64,000 bases of DNA from positions 93,915-157,914 of the forward strand of contig NZ_NSFT01000011.1 in assembly GCF_002294725.1 (NCBI RefSeq). Direction: 5' to 3'. Below the pieces are notes generated by a model. The model was given only the letters and a program-made list of their open reading frames with translations, ran no database searches and was not told the origin of the DNA. This document shows, one piece after another, positions 17,590 through 27,641 of this stretch. This DNA is from Mesorhizobium sp. WSM4313. GTDB taxonomy: Bacteria > Pseudomonadota > Alphaproteobacteria > Rhizobiales > Rhizobiaceae. Each line of letters begins with the position of its first letter. Position 1 is the stretch's first letter. A program made the translations under genes and the position numbers.

Positions 17590-19044
17590 ATGCATCTAAA
17601 AGATCTAGCCGGCATCCTACCTGTCGAGGGAACAGCTTCCCCCGACCTGGAGGTGACCGGACTTTCCTCCGATTCCCGCGCGGTCAAGGCCGGCGTCGTC
17701 TTCTTCGCGCTTGCCGGCAGCAAGGCCGACGGCTCGACCTATGCGGCCGACGCCGCGGCCTGCGGCGCCGCGGCGATCGTCACCGGCAAGGGCGCGAGCG
17801 TCTCCAGCCTGTCGATCCCGGTCCTTGCCGTCGATGATCCGCGCCTGGCGCTGGCGCTCAGCGCGGCGCGCTTCTTCGGACGCCAGCCGCAGACCATGGT
17901 CGCCGTCACCGGCACCGCCGGCAAGACATCCGTCGCCGCCTTCACCCGCCAGATCTGGGAGCAGGCGGGTTTTGCCGCCGCCTCGATCGGCACGACCGGC
18001 GTGGTGGCGCCCGGCCGCAACGAATATGGCTCGCTGACGACGCCCGATCCGGTGGCGCTGCACCGATTGCTCAAGGAGCTGGCGGATGCGGGCGTCACCC
18101 ACGCCTCGATGGAAGCCTCGAGCCACGGTCTCGACCAGCGCCGTCTCGACGGGGTGAAGCTGGCGGCCGGCGCTTTCACCAATCTCGGCCGCGACCACAT
18201 GGATTACCATCCGACAGTGGAGGATTATCACCGCGCCAAGCTGCGCCTGTTCGACACGCTGCTGCCGAAGGGCGCGCCCGCCATCGTCTTTGCCGACGAT
18301 CCGTGGTCGGAGCCGACCATCGAAGCCGCGAAAGCGGCGGGGCTGGAAGTGCTGACCGTCGGCCGCCATGGCGATTTCCTGACGCTGAAGCGGGTCGAGC
18401 ATGAGCGGCATCGCCAGCGCGCCGAAATCGTGGCCGACGGCGTGCTGCACGAGGTCGACCTGCCTTTGGCCGGCGATTTCCAGATCGCCAACGCGCTGGT
18501 CTCGGCCGGGCTTGCTATCGCGACTGGAACACCCGCGGGCAAAGCCTTGGCGGCATTGGAGAAATTGAAGGGTGCGCCGGGCCGGCTCGACCTCGTCGGC
18601 GCCACCGCGGCCGGCGCTCCCGTTTATGTCGACTACGCCCACAAGCCCGATGCGCTGGAGAATGTGCTGACCTCGGTCCGGCCTTTCACCACGGGGCGCG
18701 TCGTCGTGGTGTTCGGCTGCGGCGGCGACCGCGACCGGGGAAAAAGGCCGATCATGGGCGAGATCGCGACCCGGCTCGCCGATGTCGTCATCGTCACCGA
18801 CGACAACCCGCGCACGGAAGTGCCCGAGACCATCCGCGCCGCGATCCTTGCTGCCGCGCCCGGCGCCATCGAGATCGGCGACCGCCGCAAGGCGATCCAC
18901 GAGGCGGTGGCGATGCTTCGCGCTGGCGACACGCTCATCGTCGCCGGCAAGGGACATGAGGAAGGCCAGACCGTCGGCACCGAAACCTTTCACTTCTCCG
19001 ACCATGAGGAAGTGCGTGAGGCGCTCAAGGAGCGTGCCGCATGA
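17590..19044 (+). CDS. murE: UDP-MurNAc-L-Ala-D-Glu:meso-diaminopimelate ligase MurE
   Basis: A 484-residue Mur ligase with the ATP-binding loop GTAGKT at 108-113. The DNPR motif (TDDNPRTEVPE, near residue 400) marks meso-diaminopimelate rather than lysine specificity. It adds the third residue of the stem peptide in the cytoplasm. The ATG at 17590 fits the family N-terminus; an in-frame codon at 17539 would add 17 unrelated residues. It overlaps murF by 4 bases. Confidence 0.95.
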   Translation: MHLKDLAGILPVEGTASPDLEVTGLSSDSRAVKAGVVFFALAGSKADGSTYAADAAACGAAAIVTGKGASVSSLSIPVLAVDDPRLALALSAARFFGRQPQTMVAVTGTAGKTSVAAFTRQIWEQAGFAAASIGTTGVVAPGRNEYGSLTTPDPVALHRLLKELADAGVTHASMEASSHGLDQRRLDGVKLAAGAFTNLGRDHMDYHPTVEDYHRAKLRLFDTLLPKGAPAIVFADDPWSEPTIEAAKAAGLEVLTVGRHGDFLTLKRVEHERHRQRAEIVADGVLHEVDLPLAGDFQIANALVSAGLAIATGTPAGKALAALEKLKGAPGRLDLVGATAAGAPVYVDYAHKPDALENVLTSVRPFTTGRVVVVFGCGGDRDRGKRPIMGEIATRLADVVIVTDDNPRTEVPETIRAAILAAAPGAIEIGDRRKAIHEAVAMLRAGDTLIVAGKGHEEGQTVGTETFHFSDHEEVREALKERAA

Positions 19045-20474
19045 ACCTGCTGTGGACGTCGGAAGCGCTCGTCGAAGCCATGGGCGGCAGGCCGATCGGC
19101 TTGCTGCCGGAGGGCATCACCGGCATTTCGATCGACAGCCGCAGCCTGGAGCCGGGAAATGCCTTCTTCGCCATCAAGGGCGAAGCGATGGACGGCCATG
19201 ATTTCGCGACAGCGGCGGTCAAAGCCGGAGCGGCGGTGCTGGTCGTCGCCGAGGGCAAGCTGCCGTCGCTCGGCCGGCTGACGGCGCCGATGATCGTCGT
19301 GCAGGACGTGCTCGCAGCGCTTGAGAAGCTCGGCGTCGCGGCCCGCGTCCGCTCGAAGGCCAGGACCATCGCGGTCACGGGATCGGCCGGCAAGACGACC
19401 ACCAAGGAAGCGTTACGGCATGTGCTGTCGGCGGTCGGCAAGGTGCACGCTTCTGCGCAGTCGTTCAACAACCATTGGGGCGTGCCGCTGACGCTGGCGC
19501 GCATGCCGCAGGACTGCGACTATGCCGTCTTCGAGATCGGCATGAACCATCCGGGCGAGATCCGGCCGCTGGTCAAGATGGTCAGGCCGCATGTCGCCAT
19601 CGTGACGATCATTGCCGCCGCTCATCTCGGCTTCTTCAAGAATCTCGACGAGATTGCCATGGCCAAGGCCGAGATTTTCGAGGGGATCGAGCCAGGTGGC
19701 GCCGCGCTGCTCAACCGCGACGATCCACGCTGGAAGCTGCTCGGCAAAATGGCGAAAGAGGCGGGCGTCGAGCATGTCTTCGGCTTCGGCGAAAATGTCC
19801 GCTCGGCGTTCCGCCTTGTCGGCTGCGAGCTTCATGCCGACCATTCCGACATCGCCGTCAAGATCGGCAAGAAAGACCTGACGGCTCGTGTCGGGGCGCC
19901 CGGCCGCCATATCGTGCAGAACGTGCTGGCGGTGCTGGGCGCCGCGCAGCTGGTCGGCGCCGACCTCGACAAGGTCGCGGCAGCACTGGCAGATCTTTCG
20001 GCCGAGCGCGGGCGGGGCCGGCGCCATATTCTGCATCATCCCAACGGGCCGATCACGCTGATCGACGAGAGCTACAACGCCAATCCGGCGTCGATGGCGG
20101 CGGCAATGGCGCTGCTCAACGCCACGCCGGTCGCGGGCGAGGGCCGGCGCATCGCCGTGCTCGGCGACATGCTGGAGCTCGGCAGCCATTCGGCAGATCT
20201 CCACGCAGCGCTTGCCAAGCTGATCGTCGGCACGGGCACGCGCAACGTCTTTCTCGGCGGGCCGGAAATGCAGGCGCTGGCCGAGGCCCTGCCGTCAGAC
20301 ATTGCAACCGAGTATCGATCGGGAGCGGAAGAACTGAAGCCGATCGTGATCGCCGCGCTCAGGCCCGGCGACGTGGTGATGGTCAAGTCGTCGAAGGGCA
20401 TCGGGTTTTCAAAGCTGGTCGAGGCATTGCTCGGCAAATTTCCGGCGGAAGCCACAAACATTAAGCCGGCCTAG
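19041..20474 (+). CDS. murF: UDP-MurNAc-tripeptide:D-Ala-D-Ala ligase MurF
   Basis: A 477-residue Mur ligase with the P-loop GSAGKTT at 114-120 and the conserved segment DESYNANPASMAAA. It adds the D-Ala-D-Ala dipeptide made by Ddl to complete UDP-MurNAc-pentapeptide. It starts within the murE stop (ATGA), showing coupling, and is followed after 26 bases by mraY. Confidence 0.95.
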   Translation: MNLLWTSEALVEAMGGRPIGLLPEGITGISIDSRSLEPGNAFFAIKGEAMDGHDFATAAVKAGAAVLVVAEGKLPSLGRLTAPMIVVQDVLAALEKLGVAARVRSKARTIAVTGSAGKTTTKEALRHVLSAVGKVHASAQSFNNHWGVPLTLARMPQDCDYAVFEIGMNHPGEIRPLVKMVRPHVAIVTIIAAAHLGFFKNLDEIAMAKAEIFEGIEPGGAALLNRDDPRWKLLGKMAKEAGVEHVFGFGENVRSAFRLVGCELHADHSDIAVKIGKKDLTARVGAPGRHIVQNVLAVLGAAQLVGADLDKVAAALADLSAERGRGRRHILHHPNGPITLIDESYNANPASMAAAMALLNATPVAGEGRRIAVLGDMLELGSHSADLHAALAKLIVGTGTRNVFLGGPEMQALAEALPSDIATEYRSGAEELKPIVIAALRPGDVVMVKSSKGIGFSKLVEALLGKFPAEATNIKPA

Positions 20475-20500
20475 GTCGGGCTCCGGGGGACGGAAGGACC

Positions 20501-21583
20501 ATGTTCACACTGCTCGTCGATTTCGCGGACAAGATCTCGTTCTTCAACGTCTTCCGCTACATCACTTTTCGTACAGGCGGCGCGCTGATCACGTCGGCGC
20601 TGATCGTCTTCATCTTTGGGCCGACGATCATCAATTCGCTGCGTCTGCGGCAAGGCAAGGGCCAGCCGATCCGCGCCGACGGCCCGCAGACGCATTTCAA
20701 GAAGGCCGGAACGCCGACCATGGGCGGGCTGATGATCCTGTCCGGCATCATCGGTTCGTCGCTCTTATGGGCAAACCTGTCCAGCATCTATGTCTGGGTC
20801 GTGTTGCTGGTCACCGTCGGCTTCGGCTCGATCGGCTTCTACGACGACTATCTCAAGGTCACCAAGCAGTCGCATCTGGGCTTCTCCGGCAAGGCCCGCC
20901 TGGCGATCGAGTTCGTCATCGCCGCCATCGCGGCCTGGGTGATCATGCACAATGGCCAGGCGCCATTCTCGTCGTCGCTGACGTTCCCTTTCGCCAAGGA
21001 ATTCCTGATCAATCTCGGCTGGTTCTTCGTGCCGTTCTCCTGCTTCGTGATCGTCGGCGCCGGCAATGCGGTGAACCTGACCGACGGCCTCGACGGCCTG
21101 GCGATCGTGCCGATCATGATCGCGGCGGCGTCCTTCGGCGTCATCGCCTATTTGTCGGGCAACGCAGTGTTCGCCGAGTATCTGCAGATCCATTTCGTTC
21201 CCGGCACCGGCGAGCTCGCCGTCGTGCTCGGCGCGGTGATCGGCGCGGGCCTCGGCTTCCTTTGGTTCAACGCGCCGCCGGCCGCGATCTTCATGGGCGA
21301 CACCGGCTCGCTGGCGATGGGCGGGCTGATCGGCACCATCGCGGTCGCTACCAAGCACGAGATCGTGCTGGTGATCGTCGGCGGCCTGTTCGTGGTCGAG
21401 ATCCTGTCGGTCATCATCCAGGTCGGCTATTTCAAGATGACCGGCAAGCGCGTCTTCCTGATGGCGCCGATCCATCACCATTTCGAAAAGCTCGGCTGGA
21501 CCGAAAGCCAGGTAGTGATACGCTTCTGGATCATTGCCGTCATCCTGGCGCTGGTCGGCCTGTCCACCCTTAAGCTCAGATAG
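20501..21583 (+). CDS. mraY: phospho-MurNAc-pentapeptide transferase MraY
   Basis: A 360-residue polytopic membrane enzyme (about 10 helices). Signatures include TPTMGG (71-76), the DDY motif (115-117), NLTDGLDGL with D195 and D198, and the HHHFE motif near 320. It transfers phospho-MurNAc-pentapeptide to undecaprenyl phosphate, giving lipid I at the inner face of the membrane. ATG 20501 is preceded by GGGGGACGGAAGGACC, a good ribosome binding site. Confidence 0.95.
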   Translation: MFTLLVDFADKISFFNVFRYITFRTGGALITSALIVFIFGPTIINSLRLRQGKGQPIRADGPQTHFKKAGTPTMGGLMILSGIIGSSLLWANLSSIYVWVVLLVTVGFGSIGFYDDYLKVTKQSHLGFSGKARLAIEFVIAAIAAWVIMHNGQAPFSSSLTFPFAKEFLINLGWFFVPFSCFVIVGAGNAVNLTDGLDGLAIVPIMIAAASFGVIAYLSGNAVFAEYLQIHFVPGTGELAVVLGAVIGAGLGFLWFNAPPAAIFMGDTGSLAMGGLIGTIAVATKHEIVLVIVGGLFVVEILSVIIQVGYFKMTGKRVFLMAPIHHHFEKLGWTESQVVIRFWIIAVILALVGLSTLKLR

Positions 21584-21593
21584 GACTCGCTGC

Positions 21594-22994
21594 TTGATCC
21601 CCGCTGCTTCCTTTTCAGGCAAACGCATTTCGCTCTTCGGGCTTGGCGGCTCGGGGATCGCCACCGCGCATGCGCTGATCGCCGGCGGCGCCGAGGTGCT
21701 GGCCTGGGACGACAATCCGGACAGCGTCGCCAAGGCAGCGGCGGCGGGGATTACGACCGGAGATCTGCGCGCGGCCGACTGGCCGCGTTTCGCCGCCTTC
21801 GTGCTGTCGCCGGGGGTGCCGCTGACGCATCCCAAGCCGCATTGGACGGTGGAGCTGGCGCGCGGCGCCGGTGTCGAGGTGATCGGCGATATCGAGCTGT
21901 TCTGCCGCGAACGCAACAGCCACGCGCCGGCAGCACCCTTCATCGCGATTACCGGGACCAACGGCAAGTCGACGACGACGGCGCTGACGGCGCATATCCT
22001 GAAGTCGGCAGGCCGCGACACGCAGATGGGCGGCAATATCGGCCGTGCCGTCATGACGCTCGATCCGCCCGAGCCGACGCGGCACTATGTCGTAGAGTGC
22101 TCGTCCTACCAGATCGATCTCGCGCCCTCCATCAATCCGACCGCCGGCATCCTGCTCAACCTGACGCCAGACCATCTCGACCGGCACGGCACGATGGCGC
22201 ACTACGCCTCGATCAAGGAAAGGCTGGTCGCCGGCAGCGACACCGCGATCGTCGGCGTCGACGATTCCTGGTGCGCCCAGATCGCCGACCGGCTGGAGCG
22301 CGCCGGCCGGCAGGTCATCCGCATTTCCAAGCGCCTGCCTTTGACCGACGGCTATTTCGCCGACGGCACCAATCTGATGGAAGCCGTGCACGGCCGCTAC
22401 AGCCGCGTCGCCTTCCTCGAAGGCATCGGGTCGTTGCGCGGCCAGCACAACGCGCAGAACGCGCTGGCCGCCGTCGCCGCGTGCCTGAGGATCGGGCTCG
22501 ATCTCGGCGAGATCCAGGCCGGGCTCGAAAGCTTCCCCGGACTGGCGCATCGCATGGAGCAGGTCGGCCGCAAGGACCATGTGCTGTTCGTCAACGATTC
22601 CAAGGCGACCAATGCCGATGCGGCCGCACCCGCGCTGTCGAGCTTCAACCGCGTCTACTGGATCGCCGGCGGCCTGCCCAAGGAAGGCGGCATCGAGCCG
22701 CTGCGCGGCTTCTTTCCGCGCATCGCCAAGGCCTATCTGATCGGCGAGGCGGCGCCAGCCTTCTCGGCGACGCTCGGCGAGGCAGTACCCTACGAAATAT
22801 CCGGAACGCTGGCGGCGGCGGTCGAGCATGCCGCCAACGACGCAGCAAAGGACACCGGCGGCGAGGCCGTGGTGCTGCTTTCGCCGGCTTGCGCCAGTTT
22901 CGACCAGTTCAAGAATTTCGAAGTTCGTGGCGAAGCCTTCAGGCAAGCTGCGACTGCTATTGATGGGGTGAAATCCATCGGAGGGCCACGTTGA
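21594..22994 (+). CDS. murD: UDP-MurNAc-L-Ala:D-Glu ligase MurD
   Basis: A 466-residue Mur ligase with an N-terminal Rossmann segment (ISLFGLGGSGIATA) and the P-loop GTNGKST at 121-127. It adds D-glutamate to UDP-MurNAc-L-alanine. The best start is TTG 21594, 10 bases after mraY, which gives the expected N-terminus IPAASFSGKR; an in-frame codon at 21534 lies inside mraY. The stop shares its last base with the ftsW ATG (TGATG). Confidence 0.93.
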   Translation: MIPAASFSGKRISLFGLGGSGIATAHALIAGGAEVLAWDDNPDSVAKAAAAGITTGDLRAADWPRFAAFVLSPGVPLTHPKPHWTVELARGAGVEVIGDIELFCRERNSHAPAAPFIAITGTNGKSTTTALTAHILKSAGRDTQMGGNIGRAVMTLDPPEPTRHYVVECSSYQIDLAPSINPTAGILLNLTPDHLDRHGTMAHYASIKERLVAGSDTAIVGVDDSWCAQIADRLERAGRQVIRISKRLPLTDGYFADGTNLMEAVHGRYSRVAFLEGIGSLRGQHNAQNALAAVAACLRIGLDLGEIQAGLESFPGLAHRMEQVGRKDHVLFVNDSKATNADAAAPALSSFNRVYWIAGGLPKEGGIEPLRGFFPRIAKAYLIGEAAPAFSATLGEAVPYEISGTLAAAVEHAANDAAKDTGGEAVVLLSPACASFDQFKNFEVRGEAFRQAATAIDGVKSIGGPR

Positions 22995-24145
22995 TGCAAA
23001 GCCGTCTCGACAAAAGTCCTGTCGCCACCTGGTGGTGGACGATCGATCGCTGGTTCCTGGCGGCATTCCTGTCGCTGATGGGACTGGGCATCGTGCTGTC
23101 TTTCGCCGCAAGCCCGGCGGTGGCCGAGCGCATCGGCCTCGACAGCTTCCACTTCGCCACACGCCAGATCATCTTCACCATCCCGGCGCTTATCGTGATG
23201 CTGGCAGTCTCTTTCCTGGAGGCGCGGCAGATAAGGCGCATGTCGCTGGTGATGATCTGCATCATGCTGGTGCTGATGGTGGCGGTGCTCTACATCGGCG
23301 TCGAGGTGAAGGGGGCGCGTCGCTGGGTATCGCTCGCCGGTCTTTCCATCCAGCCGTCCGAGTTCCTGAAACCGGCCTTCGTCGTCATCTGCGCCTGGCT
23401 GTTTGCGGAGCACAGGCGCCAGCCCGACATTCCCGGCAATCTGTTCGCCATGCTTTTGCTGGCGCTGGTCATCTCGCTTCTGGTGGCTCAGCCCGATCTC
23501 GGCCAGACCATGCTGGTGCTGGGCACCTGGGGCGTGATGTTCTTCATGGCCGGCCTGCCCTGGTTCTGGATCGTCGCGCTGGGGGCTGCCGGGGTCGGCG
23601 GCGTGTTCGCGGCCTATACGGTGTTTCCGCACGTCGCCGCGCGCATCGACAAGTTCATGACCGGCGAAGGCGACACCTTCCAGGTCGATATGGGCCGCGA
23701 GGCGCTGATCAATGGCGGCTGGTTTGGCGTCGGCCCGGGCGAGGGCACGGTGAAGCGGGTCATCCCCGACAGCCACGCCGACTTCGTCTTCTCGGTCGCC
23801 GGCGAGGAGTTCGGCCTCATAATGTGCTTCTTCATCATGTCGATCTTCGCCTTCATCGTGCTGCGCGGCCTGAGCATCGCGCTCAAGGAACAGGACGATT
23901 TCACCCGCTATGCGGTGGGCGGCCTCGTCACCGTCTTCGGCCTGCAATCGGCCATCAACATGTGCGTGAACCTGCAGCTGATGCCGGCCAAGGGCATGAC
24001 GCTGCCCTTCATCTCCTATGGCGGCTCCTCGCAGATCGCCATCGCCGTCTCGATGGGCATGGTGCTCGCCTTGACGCGCAAGCGTCCGGAAAAGCGCAAG
24101 CAGATGGGCTTCGTCCTTTCGCAGCGCGCAATGCCGGCGGAATGA
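22994..24145 (+). CDS. ftsW: septal peptidoglycan polymerase FtsW
   Basis: A 383-residue SEDS-family membrane protein with about 10 helices. Family segments GVGPGEGTVKRVIPDSHADFVFSV are split here across the large periplasmic loop, and LPFISYGGSS lies near the C-terminus. SEDS proteins are glycan polymerases working with a cognate class B PBP, here FtsI. A TTG three bases upstream (22991) is an alternative start. Confidence 0.94.
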   Translation: MQSRLDKSPVATWWWTIDRWFLAAFLSLMGLGIVLSFAASPAVAERIGLDSFHFATRQIIFTIPALIVMLAVSFLEARQIRRMSLVMICIMLVLMVAVLYIGVEVKGARRWVSLAGLSIQPSEFLKPAFVVICAWLFAEHRRQPDIPGNLFAMLLLALVISLLVAQPDLGQTMLVLGTWGVMFFMAGLPWFWIVALGAAGVGGVFAAYTVFPHVAARIDKFMTGEGDTFQVDMGREALINGGWFGVGPGEGTVKRVIPDSHADFVFSVAGEEFGLIMCFFIMSIFAFIVLRGLSIALKEQDDFTRYAVGGLVTVFGLQSAINMCVNLQLMPAKGMTLPFISYGGSSQIAIAVSMGMVLALTRKRPEKRKQMGFVLSQRAMPAE

Positions 24146-24151
24146 GGCAGG

Positions 24152-25276
24152 ATGGCGAAGGGTGTCATCCTGCTTGCGGCCGGCGGAACGGGCGGACATC
24201 TGTTTCCGGCCGAGGCGCTGGCGCATGAGCTGATCGAGCGCGGCTGGAAGGTGCATCTTGCCACCGACAATCGCGCCGAGCGCTATTCCCGCCATTTCCC
24301 GGCAGCCGACATTCACACCATCCCCTCGGCAACGCTGGGTTCGAAGAACCCGGTCGCCATGCTCTCGGCCTTCTGGAAGATCTGGCAGGGCGTGCGGGAG
24401 GCCGGTCGTGTAATCGCCAGGATCAAGCCGGAGGCTGTCGTCGGCTTCGGCGGCTATCCGACGCTGCCGCCGCTCTATGCCGCGACAAGGCGAAAAGTGC
24501 CGACGCTGATCCATGAGCAGAACGCCGTCATGGGCCGCGCCAACAGGGCGCTTGCCGGCCGCGTGGATGCGATTGCCGGCGGTTTCCTGCCGGAAGGCGC
24601 AAGCGCTGACGGCGCAAAGACGGTGACCACCGGCAATCCGGTCAGGCCGCAGGTCCTCGATGCGGCGAAAACGCCTTACGTGGTTTCGAACGAGGGCGAG
24701 CCGTTCCGCTTCCTGGTGTTCGGCGGCAGTCAGGGCGCGCAGTTCTTTTCCGATGCCGTGCCGGCGGCGATCGCGCTGCTGCCGCAAGACCTGCGCAAGC
24801 GGCTGGTCATCACCCAGCAGGCGCGCGCCGAGGATGTGGCGCGGGTGAAGGCCGCCTATGCCGATCTCGGGGTCGACATGCAGGTCTCGCCCTTCTTCAC
24901 CGACATGGCGGCGCGCATGGCGGCGGCGCATCTGGTGATGTCGCGTTCTGGCGCCTCGACGGTTTCGGAAATCGCCGTCATCGGCCGGCCGGCACTGCTG
25001 GTGCCTTATCCGCACGCGCTCGACCACGATCAGGCGGCGAATGCGGCAGCCCTTGCCGCCGCCGGGGGAGCCGAGCTCCATCCGCAGTCGACGCTGTCGG
25101 CGGCGCGCATCGCCGAGCTGGTCGGCGGGCTGGTCAAGGACCCGAACCGGCTGGCGACCATGGCCGCCGCCGCCCGCTCGGCCGGGAAACCGAACGCGGC
25201 GCGGTTGCTCGCCGATCTGACAGAGGCTATTGCGTCCGGCAAAACGGTTTCGGACTACAGGAGGACGCGCCCATGA
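24152..25276 (+). CDS. murG: lipid II synthase MurG
   Basis: A 374-residue GT-B glycosyltransferase with the glycine-rich N-terminal loop AAGGTGGHLFPAEALA (near residues 8-23) and a C-terminal donor-binding part containing SRSGASTVSEIAVIGRPALL. It adds GlcNAc from UDP-GlcNAc to lipid I, making lipid II. It lies 6 bases after ftsW and overlaps murC by 4. Confidence 0.95.
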   Translation: MAKGVILLAAGGTGGHLFPAEALAHELIERGWKVHLATDNRAERYSRHFPAADIHTIPSATLGSKNPVAMLSAFWKIWQGVREAGRVIARIKPEAVVGFGGYPTLPPLYAATRRKVPTLIHEQNAVMGRANRALAGRVDAIAGGFLPEGASADGAKTVTTGNPVRPQVLDAAKTPYVVSNEGEPFRFLVFGGSQGAQFFSDAVPAAIALLPQDLRKRLVITQQARAEDVARVKAAYADLGVDMQVSPFFTDMAARMAAAHLVMSRSGASTVSEIAVIGRPALLVPYPHALDHDQAANAAALAAAGGAELHPQSTLSAARIAELVGGLVKDPNRLATMAAAARSAGKPNAARLLADLTEAIASGKTVSDYRRTRP

Positions 25277-26679
25277 AGATGCCGCAGACGATCGGCCTTG
25301 TGCATTTCATCGGCATCGGCGGCATCGGCATGAGCGGCATCGCCGAGGTGCTGCACAATCTGGGCTACAAGGTGCAAGGGTCCGACCAGGCCGACGGCGC
25401 CAATGTGCAGCGGTTGCGCGACAAGGGCATCGAATGCTTCGTCGGTCACAAGGCCGAGAATGTCGGCGATGCCGAAGTCGTGGTTGTTTCGACCGCGATC
25501 AAGAAATCCAACCCGGAGCTCAAGGCCGCGCGGGAGAAGTTGCTCCCCATTGTCCGCCGCGCCGAGATGCTGGCCGAACTGATGCGTTTCCGCCAGGCGG
25601 TCGCCATCGGCGGCACGCATGGCAAGACGACGACCACCTCGATGGTGGCGACGCTGCTCGAGGCCGGCGGGCTCGACCCGACCGTCATCAATGGCGGCAT
25701 CATCAACGCCTACGGCACCAATGCCCGCATGGGCGACGGCGAGTGGATGGTGGTCGAAGCCGACGAGAGCGACGGCACCTTCCTGAAACTGCCGGCCGAC
25801 ATCGCCGTCGTCACCAACATCGATCCCGAGCATCTCGACCACTATGGCAGCTTCGACAAGGTGCGCGAGGCGTTCCGCCAGTTCGTCGAGAACGTGCCGT
25901 TCTACGGTTTCGGCGTGATGTGCACCGACCATCCGGAAGTGCAGGCGCTGGTCGGCCGCATCGAGGATCGGCGCGTCATCACCTATGGCGAGAACGCGCA
26001 GGCCGACGTGCGCTTCAGCAACCACCGCATGCAAGGTGCGATCTCCGAATTCGATGTCGTGATCCGCGATCGCAAGGGGCGGGGCACGACCTCGATAAAG
26101 GACCTGCGCCTGCCGATGCCTGGCCGCCATAACGTCTCCAACGCGACGGCGGCCATCGCGGTGGCGCATGAGCTTGGCCTCTCGGCCGACGCGATCAAGA
26201 AGGGCCTTTCGTCCTTCGCGGGCGTCAAGCGGCGCTTCACCCGTACGGGCTCGTGGAACGGTGTCGAGGTGTTCGACGATTACGGCCACCACCCGGTCGA
26301 GATCGCGGCGGTGCTGAAGGCCGCGCGCAGCGCGACCAAGGGGCGTGTCATCGCCATCGCGCAGCCGCATCGCTTCACCCGGCTGCACGATCTCTTCGAG
26401 GAATTCTCGGTCTGCTTCAACGACGCCGACACGGTCATGGTGGCGCCGGTCTACGCGGCCGGCGAGGAACCCATCGAAGGCGTGACTTCCGACGCGTTGG
26501 TGTCGCGCATCCGCTCCGGCGGCCACCGCGACGCACGCTATATCGATGGTCAGGCAGCAATCGCGCCCGCCATTCGCGAGCTTGCCAAGCCCGGCGATTT
26601 CGTCGTCTTCCTCGGCGCCGGCAACATCACGCAATGGGCCTATGCGCTGCCCAAGGAACTTGGTGGGACGCCCTCATGA
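25273..26679 (+). CDS. murC: UDP-N-acetylmuramate:L-alanine ligase MurC
   Basis: A 468-residue Mur ligase with an N-terminal Rossmann loop (GIGGIGMSGIAE) and the P-loop AIGGTHGKTT at 111-120. It attaches L-alanine to UDP-MurNAc, starting the stem peptide. ATGA overlaps link it to murG before it and murB after it. Confidence 0.95.
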   Translation: MKMPQTIGLVHFIGIGGIGMSGIAEVLHNLGYKVQGSDQADGANVQRLRDKGIECFVGHKAENVGDAEVVVVSTAIKKSNPELKAAREKLLPIVRRAEMLAELMRFRQAVAIGGTHGKTTTTSMVATLLEAGGLDPTVINGGIINAYGTNARMGDGEWMVVEADESDGTFLKLPADIAVVTNIDPEHLDHYGSFDKVREAFRQFVENVPFYGFGVMCTDHPEVQALVGRIEDRRVITYGENAQADVRFSNHRMQGAISEFDVVIRDRKGRGTTSIKDLRLPMPGRHNVSNATAAIAVAHELGLSADAIKKGLSSFAGVKRRFTRTGSWNGVEVFDDYGHHPVEIAAVLKAARSATKGRVIAIAQPHRFTRLHDLFEEFSVCFNDADTVMVAPVYAAGEEPIEGVTSDALVSRIRSGGHRDARYIDGQAAIAPAIRELAKPGDFVVFLGAGNITQWAYALPKELGGTPS

Positions 26680-27641
26680 TGCGCGGCCAGGACCTGATCG
26701 ATAAACTCGGCGACAAGCTTGCCGGCCTGCGTGGCCGTATCACGCCGAACGCCGAGATGGACAAGATCACCTGGTTCCGGGCCGGCGGCCTCGCCGAGGC
26801 GCTGTTCCAGCCGGCCGACGAGGAGGACCTCGCGGCCTTCCTGCGCGCGGTGCCGGAAGAGATACCGGTCGTGGTGGTCGGCGTCGGCTCGAACCTTCTG
26901 GTGCGCGACGGCGGCATTCCGGGTTTTGTAGTCAGGCTCTCGGCCAAGGGTTTCGGCGAGGCCGAGACCACCGGGCCGACCACGATCAAAGCCGGCGCGG
27001 CGACGCCGGACAAGCGCCTCGCGGCGGTCGCGTATGAAGCCGGCATTGGCGGCTTCCATTTCTATCACGGCATTCCTGGCGCTGTCGGCGGCGCGCTCAG
27101 GATGAATGCCGGCGCCAACGGCGTCGAGACGCGTGAGCGGGTCGTCGAGGTGAGGGCCCTGGACCGCAGGGGCAATCTCCATACGCTGAGCAATGCCGAT
27201 ATGGGCTATGCCTATCGCCATTCGTCCGCGCCTGCAGGACTGATCTTCACCTCGGCCATTTTCGAAGGGTTTGCGGAAGACAAGGCGGCGATCAAGGCGG
27301 CAATGGATGCCGTGCAGAACCATCGCGAGACGGTGCAGCCGATCAGGGAGAAGACCGGCGGCTCGACCTTCCAGAATCCGGAAGGCACCTCGGCGTGGAA
27401 GGAGATCGACAAGGCCGGCTGCCGCGGGCTGATGATCGGCGGCGCGCAGATGTCGCCGATGCATTGCAACTTCATGATCAACACCGGCACGGCCACCGGC
27501 TACGATCTCGAATATCTGGGCGAGACGGTGCGGGCGCGGGTGCTCGAGAATTCGGGCATCCGGCTGCACTGGGAGATCAAGCGCCTCGGCAATTTCAGGC
27601 CCGGCCATGCGGTGCAGGAGTTTCTCGGGCAGCTTCTTTAG
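26676..27641 (+). CDS. murB: UDP-N-acetylenolpyruvoylglucosamine reductase MurB
   Basis: A 321-residue FAD enzyme. The FAD-binding motif GSNLLV is at 71-76 and Y180-R181 lies in the active-site segment. S230 in GGSTFQNPEG is the conserved proton donor. It reduces enolpyruvyl-UDP-GlcNAc to UDP-MurNAc with NADPH. ATG 26676 overlaps the murC stop. It is followed by the widest gap inside the dcw cluster. Confidence 0.94.
   Translation: MMRGQDLIDKLGDKLAGLRGRITPNAEMDKITWFRAGGLAEALFQPADEEDLAAFLRAVPEEIPVVVVGVGSNLLVRDGGIPGFVVRLSAKGFGEAETTGPTTIKAGAATPDKRLAAVAYEAGIGGFHFYHGIPGAVGGALRMNAGANGVETRERVVEVRALDRRGNLHTLSNADMGYAYRHSSAPAGLIFTSAIFEGFAEDKAAIKAAMDAVQNHRETVQPIREKTGGSTFQNPEGTSAWKEIDKAGCRGLMIGGAQMSPMHCNFMINTGTATGYDLEYLGETVRARVLENSGIRLHWEIKRLGNFRPGHAVQEFLGQLL

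Noticed and set aside
22790..25081. 763-residue minus-strand open frame across ftsW and murG
   Set aside because: Antisense to two well-conserved genes, low-complexity His/Arg-rich translation with no recognisable domain.
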